A stretch of 64,000 bases of DNA, from NCBI RefSeq assembly GCF_013201545.1, contig NZ_CP053746.1, forward strand, positions 3,796,501 to 3,860,500, written 5' to 3'. Below the pieces are notes generated by a model. The model had not been told where the DNA came from, ran no database searches, and saw only the letters and a list, made by a program, of their open reading frames with translations. Every line of letters starts with the position of its first letter. The first letter of the stretch is position 1. The stretch is from Pseudomonas graminis (GTDB taxonomy: Bacteria > Pseudomonadota > Gammaproteobacteria > Pseudomonadales > Pseudomonadaceae). Positions 10,072-17,648 of this stretch are shown here, in pieces. Both the position numbers and the translations under genes were made by a program.

Positions 10072-10102
10072 TCTAAAAAAAACCCGACGAGATGGTCGGG
10101 TT
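10072..10102 (-). terminator. Terminator for a leftward transcript
   Basis: AACCCGAC-GAGATG-GTCGGGTT (10081-10102) has a run of A on its left, which is a T run on the minus strand. It would end transcripts arriving from the 10182-10857 genes, just upstream of the lipoprotein. Confidence 0.8.
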
Positions 10103-10181
10103 GTATGTCGTTGGTCGCTGCGTATCACCGCACGCAAGATCGACATGATGGGGCCAAATTACGGCCAACCGGCCATCATGG

Positions 10182-10502
10182 TCAAGCGGCATCGATGAAT
10201 ATTTGTTCGGCGTCGAAGATGTGGGTCGCATGAATGACTGCCGACTCTTCCAGCTGTTCAAGGCGCTTGTGGATGCCGCCTTTCCAATTGCGGCGGGTAC
10301 GCTCCGGGGTGTTCATTTCGTAGAACTCGGCGGGCAGCACGATCATGTCCGTGGAGCGCTTGCCAGCCTGGGCGCCTCTGAGCTTCAGGATGGCCCAAGC
10401 CGTCAGCGCCTTATAATTGAACAGCTGCGGACCTGGCGATGAGATGCGACTCACCAGCCGACCGATCGCGGCTACCTTGTTCGCCTTGCAACCACCTATC
10501 AA
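10182..10502 (-). CDS. Hypothetical protein of the integrated element
   Basis: An open frame of up to 106 residues with a TTG at its 5' end and only a weak ribosome binding site, so the true start may be internal (for example the Met before IVLPAEFYEM) or the gene may be truncated. The C-terminal part is hydrophilic and helical (TPERTRRNWKGGIHKRLEQL). It is followed by a good terminator, which supports a real transcript. No family recognised. Confidence 0.45.
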   Translation of the reverse strand: MIGGCKANKVAAIGRLVSRISSPGPQLFNYKALTAWAILKLRGAQAGKRSTDMIVLPAEFYEMNTPERTRRNWKGGIHKRLEQLEESAVIHATHIFDAEQIFIDAA

Positions 10503-10562
10503 GCCTTGAAATGTTCGGAACTGCCATCCAGTCAGTTCAAAACGCCCTGAAAACCGCCTTGC

Positions 10563-10857
10563 TCATGAATGGCGGCGCTTCAGTCGCACTCCTCGCGTCA
10601 GCATGGCTTCCTCCATGAACGACTCTTTGTAGATGCGTTGGAAGTGGTCGGCGGCTGCCTCGTATCAATCCTCGCGATAATTGGCGAGGCAAATTCCGCC
10701 GCGACATACCCGCCAGATCACTCGCTTGGGCTGGACCTCGGCGGCGGTTATCTTTTCGCTCATCAGCTCGACGCATCTGGTCAAGGGTGAGCAGCTCAAT
10801 CCACTGCGGCGTGCTGACATGAGTAGCGTGGCCGTAGCCTCCGTTTATTTCGAGCAT
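10563..10857 (-). pseudogene. Frameshifted small phage-type gene
   Basis: A good ribosome binding site (GAGGA, 5 nt spacing) precedes an ATG at 10857. The frame reads MLEINGGYGHATHVS... for about 33 codons; the likely continuation, KITAAEVQPKRVIWRVC, is in the next frame, so one base has been gained or lost near 10757. That frame then meets one TGA but continues plausibly as YEAAADHFQRIYKESF to a stop at 10563. Two inactivating changes in one short gene point to relaxed selection. The ancestral product would be about 97 residues, of unknown function. Confidence 0.6.
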
Positions 10858-10963
10858 GGAATTCCTCGCCCGCCGTATGCAGGCTGGCTTCAATGTGGAG
10901 GGGTGGACGGCGGCGGTGACAATGCACTACCGTCAGAAACGTAATTGAATTCGGTGGGTTGCG

Positions 10964-11161
10964 ATGTTCGTGCTGCTGGGAGTTGCGCTATGGGCGATGG
11001 CTATCTACTTGCTGTCACTTGACCTGGAGGGTTCAGCAGCAGCCCTGTTCCTTTTCGGCCTGGCTATGATTTGGCCAAGCATTTTCTACGGTCGCGCCGG
11101 TAATTTCCGCTTCGTAAGTTGGTACGAGTCTTTGAAAATAATTTTGAGGGGCTGGCTCTGA
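10964..11161 (+). CDS. Small membrane protein
   Basis: A 65-residue protein with two hydrophobic segments (about 2-19 and 26-43), then a basic tail. GGTGGG lies 5 nt before the ATG. No family recognised. It is the first of three tiny membrane proteins in a row on the plus strand of the element. Confidence 0.5.
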   Translation: MFVLLGVALWAMAIYLLSLDLEGSAAALFLFGLAMIWPSIFYGRAGNFRFVSWYESLKIILRGWL

Positions 11162-11243
11162 GGACCGGTGCGCCAAGCTCTCTACCCGGCCGTACACCGG
11201 CAGGCATGTGGTTAAATGTTGTGATTAGTAGGAAGGAGGTTTT

Positions 11244-11420
11244 ATGGAAAAGGCTTTCAAGCAACCGCTGTTTGTAACGGGTATACCGCTAGCAGTCTGC
11301 GGATTCTGTTTCGGCATCAACGGGCTAATCACCGAGAGAACCTTTGCCGATATGGCGCCGGGCCTGCTGATACCTGGCTTGGTCTTCATGCTGATAGGGT
11401 GGATGCAGCGCAATAAGTAA
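11244..11420 (+). CDS. Small two-helix membrane protein
   Basis: A 58-residue frame starting MEKAFKQPLFVTG and ending GWMQRNK. Two hydrophobic stretches (about 9-26 and 38-52) flank a short polar loop. AAGGAGGT, a perfect anti-16S match, lies just before the ATG with a short spacer of 4 nt. The strong site makes translation likely. No family recognised. Confidence 0.6.
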   Translation: MEKAFKQPLFVTGIPLAVCGFCFGINGLITERTFADMAPGLLIPGLVFMLIGWMQRNK

Positions 11421-11521
11421 AAGCTGTATGTCGGCAGGCATGTGGATAGATGGGAAGGGGTGGCTGAGCCTGGACGGCATGGTAGATTCCAGAGCATGAA
11501 ATCTATGGATGGAGTCGACCA

Positions 11522-11713
11522 GTGTTTCTTTTGAGGAAGCGCGATATTCAAATCGCGAAGTGGTTCTTAGTTGCTGTCTTTGTCGCCGACCTTACGGCTG
11601 CGTTATTTTGGGACCTGTCGAAGATGCCGGGTATCGCAATGAAGGCCGCATTTGTATTCGTGCTTCTCGGAGGTGCAAAGATTGCGGACCGGCGCAGAGG
11701 CGAAGGGGACTGA
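11522..11713 (+). CDS. Small membrane protein (GTG start)
   Basis: A 63-residue protein with a basic N-terminus and two hydrophobic segments (about 14-29 and 39-52). The GTG start at 11522 is supported by GGAG 7 nt upstream. An overlapping longer frame (from 11509) has no such support. Third in the run of tiny membrane proteins. Function unknown. Confidence 0.5.
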   Translation: MFLLRKRDIQIAKWFLVAVFVADLTAALFWDLSKMPGIAMKAAFVFVLLGGAKIADRRRGEGD

Positions 11714-11848
11714 GCCTCATCCCACCTGGTCCGCAAATGCCCTTATCCGTTTGAACTCGACGACCCGTACCCATGAGTTCGCATCCCACGCGTCGGCGCC
11801 GTTGATTGATTCCCACCGCCCAGCGAATCAACAGCTTGGAAATATCGG

Positions 11849-11895
11849 AGCATGGGGGTGCTAGGGGTATAGTGTTCGAATCACCCCGTCCCGAC
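11849..11895 (+). repeat. Partial tRNA-Pro copy, probable attR
   Basis: AGCATGGGGGTGCTAGGGGT continuing to CCGTCCCGAC copies tRNA-Pro from the anticodon loop to the acceptor strand. Against 8864-8909 it has one extra G in the anticodon loop and three substitutions. The extra G and lost 5' half mean it cannot act as a tRNA. Best read as the drifted right-hand attachment site. Confidence 0.8.
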
Positions 11896-12085
11896 GAAGT
11901 CGTTGAAGCCCTATTACTACAACATTCCAGCGTACATGGTCGAATCCCTGACCAAACTTCTCAACTCACCGCCATACTCGCCCTCAAATGACAGCCAATG
12001 GCTACCGCCCGTCCGGCCTTCGTGGCGTTTCGCAATGAAGCGTCAATTACGGGGTCAGAGTTATCCCTTCGTAACGAGCAAAGAT

Positions 12086-12325
12086 ATGCTTGCCTCAGAT
12101 ATGATCGCCGAAGATAGCGGGCGCCTGCTGGATGAGCTCAACCGAGCCACGGCAGAGCTGATGTCCATGGACAGTGCCGCTTTCGGGCGTGAGCAATGGC
12201 AGCTGGCGCATCGTCGTCAGCAAGCTGCATTTGCCGCGTGGCTGCTGTACATCAGAAAAGACCCTGTATTTCAGCACCGGTCAAACAGCACGCCGACAAA
12301 CCGCTCATCAATCACCCGGCACTAA
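12086..12325 (+). CDS. Small protein, paralogue of the 12758 gene
   Basis: A 79-residue protein from the ATG at 12086 (a second ATG follows at 12101). The core, LLDELNRATAELMSM followed by QW..AHRRQQAAF..W, matches the protein encoded at 12758-12976 residue by residue in its hydrophobic and QQ.AF positions. The start is uncertain because no strong ribosome binding site is visible and the frame is open further upstream. Soluble, helical, of unknown function. Confidence 0.6.
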   Translation: MLASDMIAEDSGRLLDELNRATAELMSMDSAAFGREQWQLAHRRQQAAFAAWLLYIRKDPVFQHRSNSTPTNRSSITRH

Positions 12326-12388
12326 TTCCCCTCAACCCACCTCTGTCCTATAAGCGCAGATTTCCTGCGTCTCGTACTGGAGGTCATC

Positions 12389-12610
12389 ATGGGTATTGAA
12401 GACAACGGGCCAGAGAACGCGTATCCAGGCCCTGCCGAGCCGGGTAGCGAAGAAGAGGTCTATCCCGACGCAAGTGCTGATTCGGCTGAAGGCATCGACA
12501 ATGAAGAGGACGCAGCCATCGCCGCCCGTAACAAAGGGCTGGATGAGATGGAAATCCCTGAGAATCCTCCCGTCGACGAGGACGAAGAGCCCTCTCTTGG
12601 CAACAGCTAG
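12389..12610 (+). CDS. Small, highly acidic protein
   Basis: A 73-residue protein very rich in E, D and P, with no hydrophobic core, so probably disordered. GGAGG lies 6 nt before the ATG, and an intrinsic terminator follows directly. It sits between two paralogous small genes. Similar tiny acidic proteins occur in pseudomonads; no function can be assigned. Confidence 0.7.
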   Translation: MGIEDNGPENAYPGPAEPGSEEEVYPDASADSAEGIDNEEDAAIAARNKGLDEMEIPENPPVDEDEEPSLGNS

Positions 12611-12626
12611 CGCCTGACGTCGCACC

Positions 12627-12653
12627 AAACCCCACTCCGCGTGGGGTTTTTCT
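12627..12653 (+). terminator. Intrinsic terminator
   Basis: AAACCCCAC-TCCGC-GTGGGGTTT followed by TTCTTT. It ends the 12389 gene. Confidence 0.9.
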
Positions 12654-12757
12654 TTCATGACGGCCAATGTGTAACATAAATGAGCCACTCGTCGGGATGC
12701 GCGCACTATCAACGCGTTGGCTACTCCATTCAGTAGCCAAAAAAAAACGGATCGATT

Positions 12758-12976
12758 ATGCGACCTCAGACTTTCGATATTCCTAACGCCCTCGACCTGA
12801 TCAGCGAGCTGGATCAGGCTACCGAGCAAATGATGTCTATCCCTGTTGAGCACGTCGGAGGAACGCAGTGGGAAGAGGCGTTTGTCAGGCAGCAGAGCGC
12901 CTTCAGAAAGTGGCGCGACTATTTGTACTGCAAGGCTGATGAACGTCCCGCTGTCCGGCTGATGAATATCGCCTGA
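12758..12976 (+). CDS. Small protein, paralogue of the 12086 gene
   Basis: A 72-residue protein. DLISELDQATEQMMSI, then TQWEEAFVRQQSAFRKW, aligns with the 12086 product (same spacing of the helix pair and the QQ.AF motif). Its leader carries a 9-bp inverted repeat, TTGGCTACT / AGTAGCCAA (12717-12740), followed by an A run that rules out a forward terminator. The ribosome binding site is weak. Function unknown; probably helical and soluble. Confidence 0.65.
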   Translation: MRPQTFDIPNALDLISELDQATEQMMSIPVEHVGGTQWEEAFVRQQSAFRKWRDYLYCKADERPAVRLMNIA

Positions 12977-13035
12977 CGCGCGCCTTTCTGCTGGGCGATC
13001 CTGCTCGCTCTTAGCTGCGCAGCTCGGGCGACTCT

Positions 13036-13590
13036 CTACCGACGCCCGGCAATACGCTCAACTGCAGCCAGCACCTTGGGCCGCTGTGTTTGCCATTCGG
13101 TTTTGGTGATGCCCAACAGCACCACGCCGACGCGTTTGCCATCGCGAATGATGTTTTCACGTCGAACGCCCTCGATCACAAAACCGAATTTCTGATGCAT
13201 CTTGATCACTGCCGGATTGATCTCCAGCACTTCGCAGTTGAGTTTCTCCAGCGCCACGGCGCCGAACGCGTGGTCGAGCATCCATAACTCCACCTGACTG
13301 CCAAGGCCTTTGCCCTGCAGCGTGGTGTCGAGATAGAAGGCCCAATCTGCTGTGCGGTGGGTGGTGTTGATGGCGCTCAGCGAGACAACGCCTGCCGCCG
13401 CGCCCTCAATCAGCACGACGAAGACTTGCTGCCGCGAACTGGCACGAAGCGTTTCTAGCCAGCTCAGATGCTCGGCCTCGCTGATCTCATGGTCCGTGTA
13501 CATGAACTTACGCACGTCGGGTTGATTGCGCAGTTGCCGGACGTGGGCTTGCTGGTCAACGGGCAGCTCGAGGATCGGCACGATGTTCAT
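13036..13590 (-). CDS. GNAT-family N-acetyltransferase, PseH-like
   Basis: A 184-residue protein from the Met of MNIVPILELP; an in-frame Met 24 bp upstream is less likely. It has the acetyl-CoA-binding loop of GNAT enzymes in the LQGKGLGSQVELWMLDHAF region and the C-terminal pattern EVLEINPAVIKMHQKFGFVIEG, ending in GITKTEW. The pattern is closest to PseH, which acetylates the amino sugar precursor of pseudaminic acid used on flagellin, but no other pse gene is nearby, so the substrate is open. It stands alone. Confidence 0.8.
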   Translation of the reverse strand: MNIVPILELPVDQQAHVRQLRNQPDVRKFMYTDHEISEAEHLSWLETLRASSRQQVFVVLIEGAAAGVVSLSAINTTHRTADWAFYLDTTLQGKGLGSQVELWMLDHAFGAVALEKLNCEVLEINPAVIKMHQKFGFVIEGVRRENIIRDGKRVGVVLLGITKTEWQTQRPKVLAAVERIAGRR

Positions 13591-13759
13591 GGAGTCTCTT
13601 TCTAAACAGATCATAAGGCTATTGAGTCCCGCCCCATGCCGGTCGGCGAGCGATGCTCATCACGCCAGGCGTTGCGAAAGGCGGTTTTTTAAAAGTCACT
13701 GGAACGAATCGATTCGCGCTTCAGTCAACCTTTCTCACACCCCAGGAGGCAGAATTATT

Positions 13760-14092
13760 ATGGCAAGCGATATCACTGAACAACTGCGTGAAGATCTTTA
13801 TCAGAAAACGCGTTCCGAGCTGAACACTTTTCTCGATGAGACCAATGCCTTGCTGGCGGCAGGGGATGCCTTGAACGAGGATCGCACCACTCAGGCCCAT
13901 GAGCGGCTCAAGGATTTCCTTGCCCGTGGCACCACTGCGGTGACCGAAATCGAAATGGACGCCCAACCCGCGCTGACCCGAGCGGTGGGCACTGCCAAGT
14001 CCTACGTGACGACCCATCCATGGGCGGCCGTCAGTGTGGCTGCGGGACTGGGCCTGGTGGCCAGCCTGCTGCTCAAACGCAACAGGGATTGA
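13760..14092 (+). CDS. DUF883 / ElaB-YqjD family membrane protein
   Basis: A 110-residue protein with a long amphipathic helical N-terminal part and a single C-terminal membrane segment (PWAAVSVAAGLGLVASLLL) ending KRNRD. Family members are tail-anchored, stress-phase proteins, some of which bind stationary ribosomes (known for E. coli YqjD and ElaB). AGGAGG lies 10 nt before the ATG. A 12-bp palindrome, CGAATCGATTCG (13705-13716), lies in its upstream region. Confidence 0.88.
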   Translation: MASDITEQLREDLYQKTRSELNTFLDETNALLAAGDALNEDRTTQAHERLKDFLARGTTAVTEIEMDAQPALTRAVGTAKSYVTTHPWAAVSVAAGLGLVASLLLKRNRD

Positions 14093-14297
14093 GGAGGCCA
14101 TTGTGGTTCGCCGTCGATTTCCGGTGGATCCGTTAAGTCCGACCAGCGGCCGGCTGGCGTTCGCCGGCCTCTGCACGCCCGTCATTTACCCTCGTTACCG
14201 GCTGGTACTGTTCATGGCGGGTACCGTAGCGGACGATGGATTCGGCACCGCTTTGGCGCCGGCCAATGTCTTGCGCAAGCATAAATGGGGGATACGC

Positions 14298-14501
14298 ATG
14301 AATGTCGACGAAGACACTGTTCGTCAGTTGGCCCAGTTGATCTGGGAGACCGAAGGCAAGCCGGAAGGGCAGGAATCCCGTCACTGGGAAATGGCCACGC
14401 GCCTGGCGGAGTCCGCTGCCATGGCGCCGGTCCGCACTTCCAGCAAGCACAAGGTCGATACCTTGTTCCCGTCGCCCGACGAGTCAGGCCCCGACGCATG
14501 A
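14298..14501 (+). CDS. DUF2934-type small protein
   Basis: A 67-residue protein starting MNVDEDTVRQLAQLIWETEG and containing KPEGQESRHWEMATRLAE. The LIWE..GKPEG...HW..A pattern is that of DUF2934 proteins, small soluble proteins of unknown role. A GGGGG stretch lies 6 nt before the ATG. The 205 bp between it and the DUF883 gene holds no convincing gene. Confidence 0.75.
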   Translation: MNVDEDTVRQLAQLIWETEGKPEGQESRHWEMATRLAESAAMAPVRTSSKHKVDTLFPSPDESGPDA

Positions 14502-14576
14502 GAGGTCCAGAGCGCGCCCGGGCGCAGTGTCAGGGCGACGCTCGGATCAACGTGGCGATCAGGCAGCGCTCTGCGT

Positions 14577-15788
14577 TCAAACTGACCCGGTCGGATGCCT
14601 GACAACGCGGCGCTCCGCGTGCCGCGCATCCATCAGTGCCCAATACCACATGCCCAACCCGCCAAGGGTCAGCGCCGCTGCCGCATAGCCCGTGGCCGGC
14701 AGACCGTAACCGGCCGCAATCACCAAGCCACCCACCAGTGGCCCGATGGCGTTGGCCACGTTGAATGCGCTTTGCACCAGTGCGCCCGCCAGGGATTGCG
14801 CGTGGGGGGCAACGTCCATCAGGCGGGTTTGCAGAATCGCTGCCAGGCCCACACCGCACCCGATGAAAAACACCAGCGGAATGAGCAGCCACAGGTTATC
14901 GGTGGCCGACGGGTAGAGCGCCAGCACCAGCGCGGTGAAGCCCAGCGAGACGCCTGCGGCGAGCATGGTTGCGCGGTCGGCGGCCCATCCGCAGATGAGG
15001 TTTCCCACCGTGGTGCCCACGCCGAACACGGCCATCACCACCGGGATCATGAAATCGGAAGCGTGGGTGACCTCGATCAGCGTGGCCGCCAGATAGGTGT
15101 ACACGCAGAAGATCCCGCCGAAGCCGATGCCGGCGATGCCCAGGGTCAGCCAGACTTGCCGCGAGCGCAGCGCGTTGAGTTCGCGCAACGGGCTGGCGTC
15201 AGCTTCGGCAGGCGACGCGGGCGCGAGGCAGCGGATCAGCACCGCCGTGATCGCGGCGAGTCCGGCGACAATGGCCAAACCCCAGCGCCAGCCGAGGGTC
15301 TGGCCGATCCAAGTGGCGAACGGCACGCCGATGATAGTGGCGATGGTCAGCCCCAGGAACACGCGGGAGACCGCCTGGGCGCGACGGTTCTTCGGCACCA
15401 GCGACGCGGCCAGCAGCATGGCCACGCCGAAATACGCGCCATGGGGAAAGCCGCTGAGAAAGCGGAAGAACACCAGCCATGGGAGCGAAGGCGCAATGGC
15501 ACTCAGCGCGTTGGCGATTCCGATGAAGGCGGCGAGCGCCACCAGCAAGGCGCGACGGGGCAGGCGCACACCGAGGACCATGATCACCGGCGAACCAATG
15601 ACCACGCCCAGCGCGTAGGCGCTGATGGCATGCCCGGCGAGGGGCTGGGTCACCTGAAAGTCATTGGCGATAAAAGGCAGCAAGGTCATTGACGCGAATT
15701 CGGAGGTGCCGATGGCAAACGCGCCCATGGCAAGGGCGAACAGCAGCCAGCCCATATTGAAGGCCGGGGGAGTGTGGGAAGTAGTCAT
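14577..15788 (-). CDS. MFS transporter, DHA1 (AraJ/YdhP-like)
   Basis: A 403-residue inner-membrane protein with 12 hydrophobic segments. Features of drug:proton antiporters of family DHA1: GTSEFASMTLLP in the first helix region, the loop after helix 2 VRLPRRALL, and RFLSGFPHGAYFGVA in helix 4-5. Such proteins export sugars, drugs or metabolites; the substrate is not readable. Start chosen at MTTSHTPPAFN; an in-frame Met 33 bp upstream is also possible, and neither has a good ribosome binding site. Confidence 0.88.
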   Translation of the reverse strand: MTTSHTPPAFNMGWLLFALAMGAFAIGTSEFASMTLLPFIANDFQVTQPLAGHAISAYALGVVIGSPVIMVLGVRLPRRALLVALAAFIGIANALSAIAPSLPWLVFFRFLSGFPHGAYFGVAMLLAASLVPKNRRAQAVSRVFLGLTIATIIGVPFATWIGQTLGWRWGLAIVAGLAAITAVLIRCLAPASPAEADASPLRELNALRSRQVWLTLGIAGIGFGGIFCVYTYLAATLIEVTHASDFMIPVVMAVFGVGTTVGNLICGWAADRATMLAAGVSLGFTALVLALYPSATDNLWLLIPLVFFIGCGVGLAAILQTRLMDVAPHAQSLAGALVQSAFNVANAIGPLVGGLVIAAGYGLPATGYAAAALTLGGLGMWYWALMDARHAERRVVRHPTGSV

Positions 15789-15907
15789 GGGAGATCGAGG
15801 AGGGTTTCCGGGAAGAAGCATGCTGTGATGCTTGAAACCGATTTCAGTTCAACCCGCGATACACGCCGGCTGATGCGGGTGGCGCATCAGTCGGCGGTTT
15901 AGCTTGA

Positions 15908-17068
15908 TCAGTCCTTCGGTTTGGCATCGGGCAGGGCGGCGCCCTTGGGCCACAGCATCCAGATCTGGCCTTGCTGCTTCATGTTGCCCGCCAGCTCGCC
16001 AGCCGCATCGCCGGTGCCCCAGAACATGTCAGCGCGGACTTCGCCGGCGATGGCGCCGCCGGTGTCCTGCGCCGCGACCGGGCGCACCAGCGGCGTGCCG
16101 TCGGGGCGGGTCGAGGACAGCCATAACAGGCTGCCGAGGGGGATGACCTTGCGATCAATCGCCACGCTGTAGCCAGCGGTCAGCGGCACATTCAGCGAGC
16201 CGCGCGGCCCTTCGGTGCTGTCCGGGCGCAGGGTGAAGAACACATAGCTCGGGTTGCTGCCCAGCAGTTCATTCACGCGTTCGGGGTGCGCGATCGCCCA
16301 GTCGCGGATGCGGCCCATCGACACTTCGTCCTTGGTCAATTGCCCTTGCTCCACCAGCCATCGGCCGATCGGCTTGTAGGGGTAGCCATTTTGATCGGCG
16401 TAGGCGATGCGCAACTGACGGCCATTCTCCAGCTGAACCCGACCCGAACCCTGGATTTGCAGGAACTGCAGGTCGATGGGGTTTTCCAGCCAGGCCAGTA
16501 CGGGGGCATTGGCGCCTTTGTTGCCGATGGTTGCGGCATCGTCGTAGGGACGCAGCACACGGCCATCTAGGCGTCCGCGCAGGCGTTTGCCCTTGAGTTC
16601 GGGATAGATGCTGTCGAGGTTGACGATGATCAGGTCATCGGGCACGCCGTACACCGCCACCGGGTGTGCGTCGTTGCGTTGCTCGCTGCCTTTGTAGATC
16701 GGTTCGTAATAGCCGGTGATCAGCCCGTTGGCGCCGTGCTCGGAGGAGCGCAGGCTGTAGACCTGGAGTTGATTCTTGAGAAAGTCGCGCACGGCAGCCG
16801 GGTTCTGCGGCACCTGGGCGGCGAGGGCGCAGGTGCCGCCCCAGACCGGGTCCTTGGCCAGACGCTTGCACGCCGAGAACCAGCTGTTGTAGCCGGCCAT
16901 CAGGTCGGTGTCGTTCACCGCCGGCAGTTTGTCCCACTCGACGCTGACGTAGGTCGTCGCTTCGGAAGGCTTGGTCTTTGGCGCGCCGCCGTCGCAGGCA
17001 GCGAGCAGAGCGATCAATGGAGCGAGGCAGAATACGAAACGGCGCCAGTGCAGGCTTGTGGTCATCAC
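15908..17068 (-). CDS. mltA: Membrane-bound lytic murein transglycosylase A
   Basis: A 386-residue outer-membrane lipoprotein that cleaves peptidoglycan glycan strands to 1,6-anhydro-MurNAc. It has a lipobox LLAAC at residues 21-25, the MltA core (GLITGYYEP, QIQGSGRVQLENG) and the C-terminal 3D domain with AAQDTGGAI and MFWGTGDAAGELAG, which carries the catalytic Asp. The first codon is GTG directly followed by ATG; either may be used. It is a single gene, divergent from the siderophore group. Confidence 0.96.
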   Translation of the reverse strand: MMTTSLHWRRFVFCLAPLIALLAACDGGAPKTKPSEATTYVSVEWDKLPAVNDTDLMAGYNSWFSACKRLAKDPVWGGTCALAAQVPQNPAAVRDFLKNQLQVYSLRSSEHGANGLITGYYEPIYKGSEQRNDAHPVAVYGVPDDLIIVNLDSIYPELKGKRLRGRLDGRVLRPYDDAATIGNKGANAPVLAWLENPIDLQFLQIQGSGRVQLENGRQLRIAYADQNGYPYKPIGRWLVEQGQLTKDEVSMGRIRDWAIAHPERVNELLGSNPSYVFFTLRPDSTEGPRGSLNVPLTAGYSVAIDRKVIPLGSLLWLSSTRPDGTPLVRPVAAQDTGGAIAGEVRADMFWGTGDAAGELAGNMKQQGQIWMLWPKGAALPDAKPKD

Positions 17069-17330
17069 GCGGGGTGTTTCCTGAGAATCATGCGAAGGCG
17101 GCTAGCTTGGTGAAAGCCGAGGGCTGCGTCAAATGGATGAGGGAATGATTTGCATGAAAGCTCACGTGGCGGCGCCAGCGCCTTGAATGCGCGGCGGATT
17201 TGCGCGCGAATGCTTTATCTCAAACCCCGATATTCGGTGGGTGTACCGACCCCTAGGTGGACACATTCGCTTCACCGTGTCCGTCGCACCTCATCCGCGC
17301 TTGATCAGCTTTGAAGGTTTTTAAAAAAAG

Positions 17331-17381
17331 ACTAACCACTTCGTCCCCTCATTCGTCTTTCAGGTAAGGCGCGCTTACCTG
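17331..17381 (+). promoter_or_regulatory. Candidate iron-starvation promoter and palindrome before mbtH
   Basis: CTAAC at 17332-17336 and CGT at 17354-17356 are 17 bp apart, resembling PvdS-type promoters (TAAAT, 16-17 bp, CGT) but not identical. Just downstream CAGGTAAG-GCGCG-CTTACCTG (17361-17381) is a perfect 8-bp inverted repeat, 29 bp before the mbtH ATG. It has no T run, so an operator or mRNA hairpin is more likely than a terminator. It does not match the usual Fur box. Confidence 0.4.
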
Positions 17382-17410
17382 CGCCGTTCCAACACCATGA
17401 GGGTTTACAC

Positions 17411-17611
17411 ATGAGCTTCGACAGCGAAAGCACACAGTTCCGGGTCGTCATCAACCACGAAGAACAGTACTCCATCTGGCCCGACTACAAAGCCATCCCG
17501 GACGGCTGGAAAAGCGTCGGCGTCGAAGGCGACAAACAGACCTGCCTCAACCACATCGAAAGCGTCTGGACCGACATGCGTCCCCTCAGCCTGCGCAAGG
17601 CCATGGCCTGA
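17411..17611 (+). CDS. MbtH-like protein
   Basis: A 66-residue protein with all MbtH marks: [10 protein letters not shown] (residues 15-24), P.GW at 31-34, CL.HI at about 46-50 and [10 protein letters not shown] at the C-terminus. MbtH proteins bind and activate adenylation domains of non-ribosomal peptide synthetases, most often in siderophore synthesis. It is first in a tight + strand group with a 37-bp gap to the next gene. No NRPS lies in the window, so its partner must be elsewhere on the chromosome. Confidence 0.95.
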   Translation: MSFDSESTQFRVVINHEEQYSIWPDYKAIPDGWKSVGVEGDKQTCLNHIESVWTDMRPLSLRKAMA

Positions 17612-17648
17612 ATCCACCCCCTTCAGCCACATCAGGAGCGTACCGCCC

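Larger units (their letters stand above)
8863..11895. mobile_element. Decayed integrated element at tRNA-Pro
   Basis: A tyrosine integrase fragment begins about 90 bp after the tRNA, on the opposite strand, the usual position for an element that inserts in a tRNA 3' end. At 11849-11895 there is an imperfect second copy of the 3' half of the tRNA (three substitutions and one inserted G over 47 bases), which fits a drifted attR. Between them lie a broken integrase, a frameshifted gene, a lipoprotein and several small orphan proteins, and no replication, packaging or conjugation genes. The element therefore looks immobile. Confidence 0.8.

Noticed and set aside
10681..10944. 87-codon plus-strand frame in the element
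   Set aside because: It is antisense to the frameshifted gene at 10563-10857, which has the better start site and more protein-like sequence.
11849..11895. A second functional tRNA-Pro
   Set aside because: The 5' half is absent and the anticodon loop has an extra G.
12717..12740. Hairpin TTGGCTACT/AGTAGCCAA as a terminator
   Set aside because: It is followed by A, not T, on the plus strand and has no A run before it for the minus strand.
13705..13716. Palindrome CGAATCGATTCG before the DUF883 gene as an operator
   Set aside because: A 12-bp dyad alone is weak evidence and no regulator gene lies next to it; kept only as a note.
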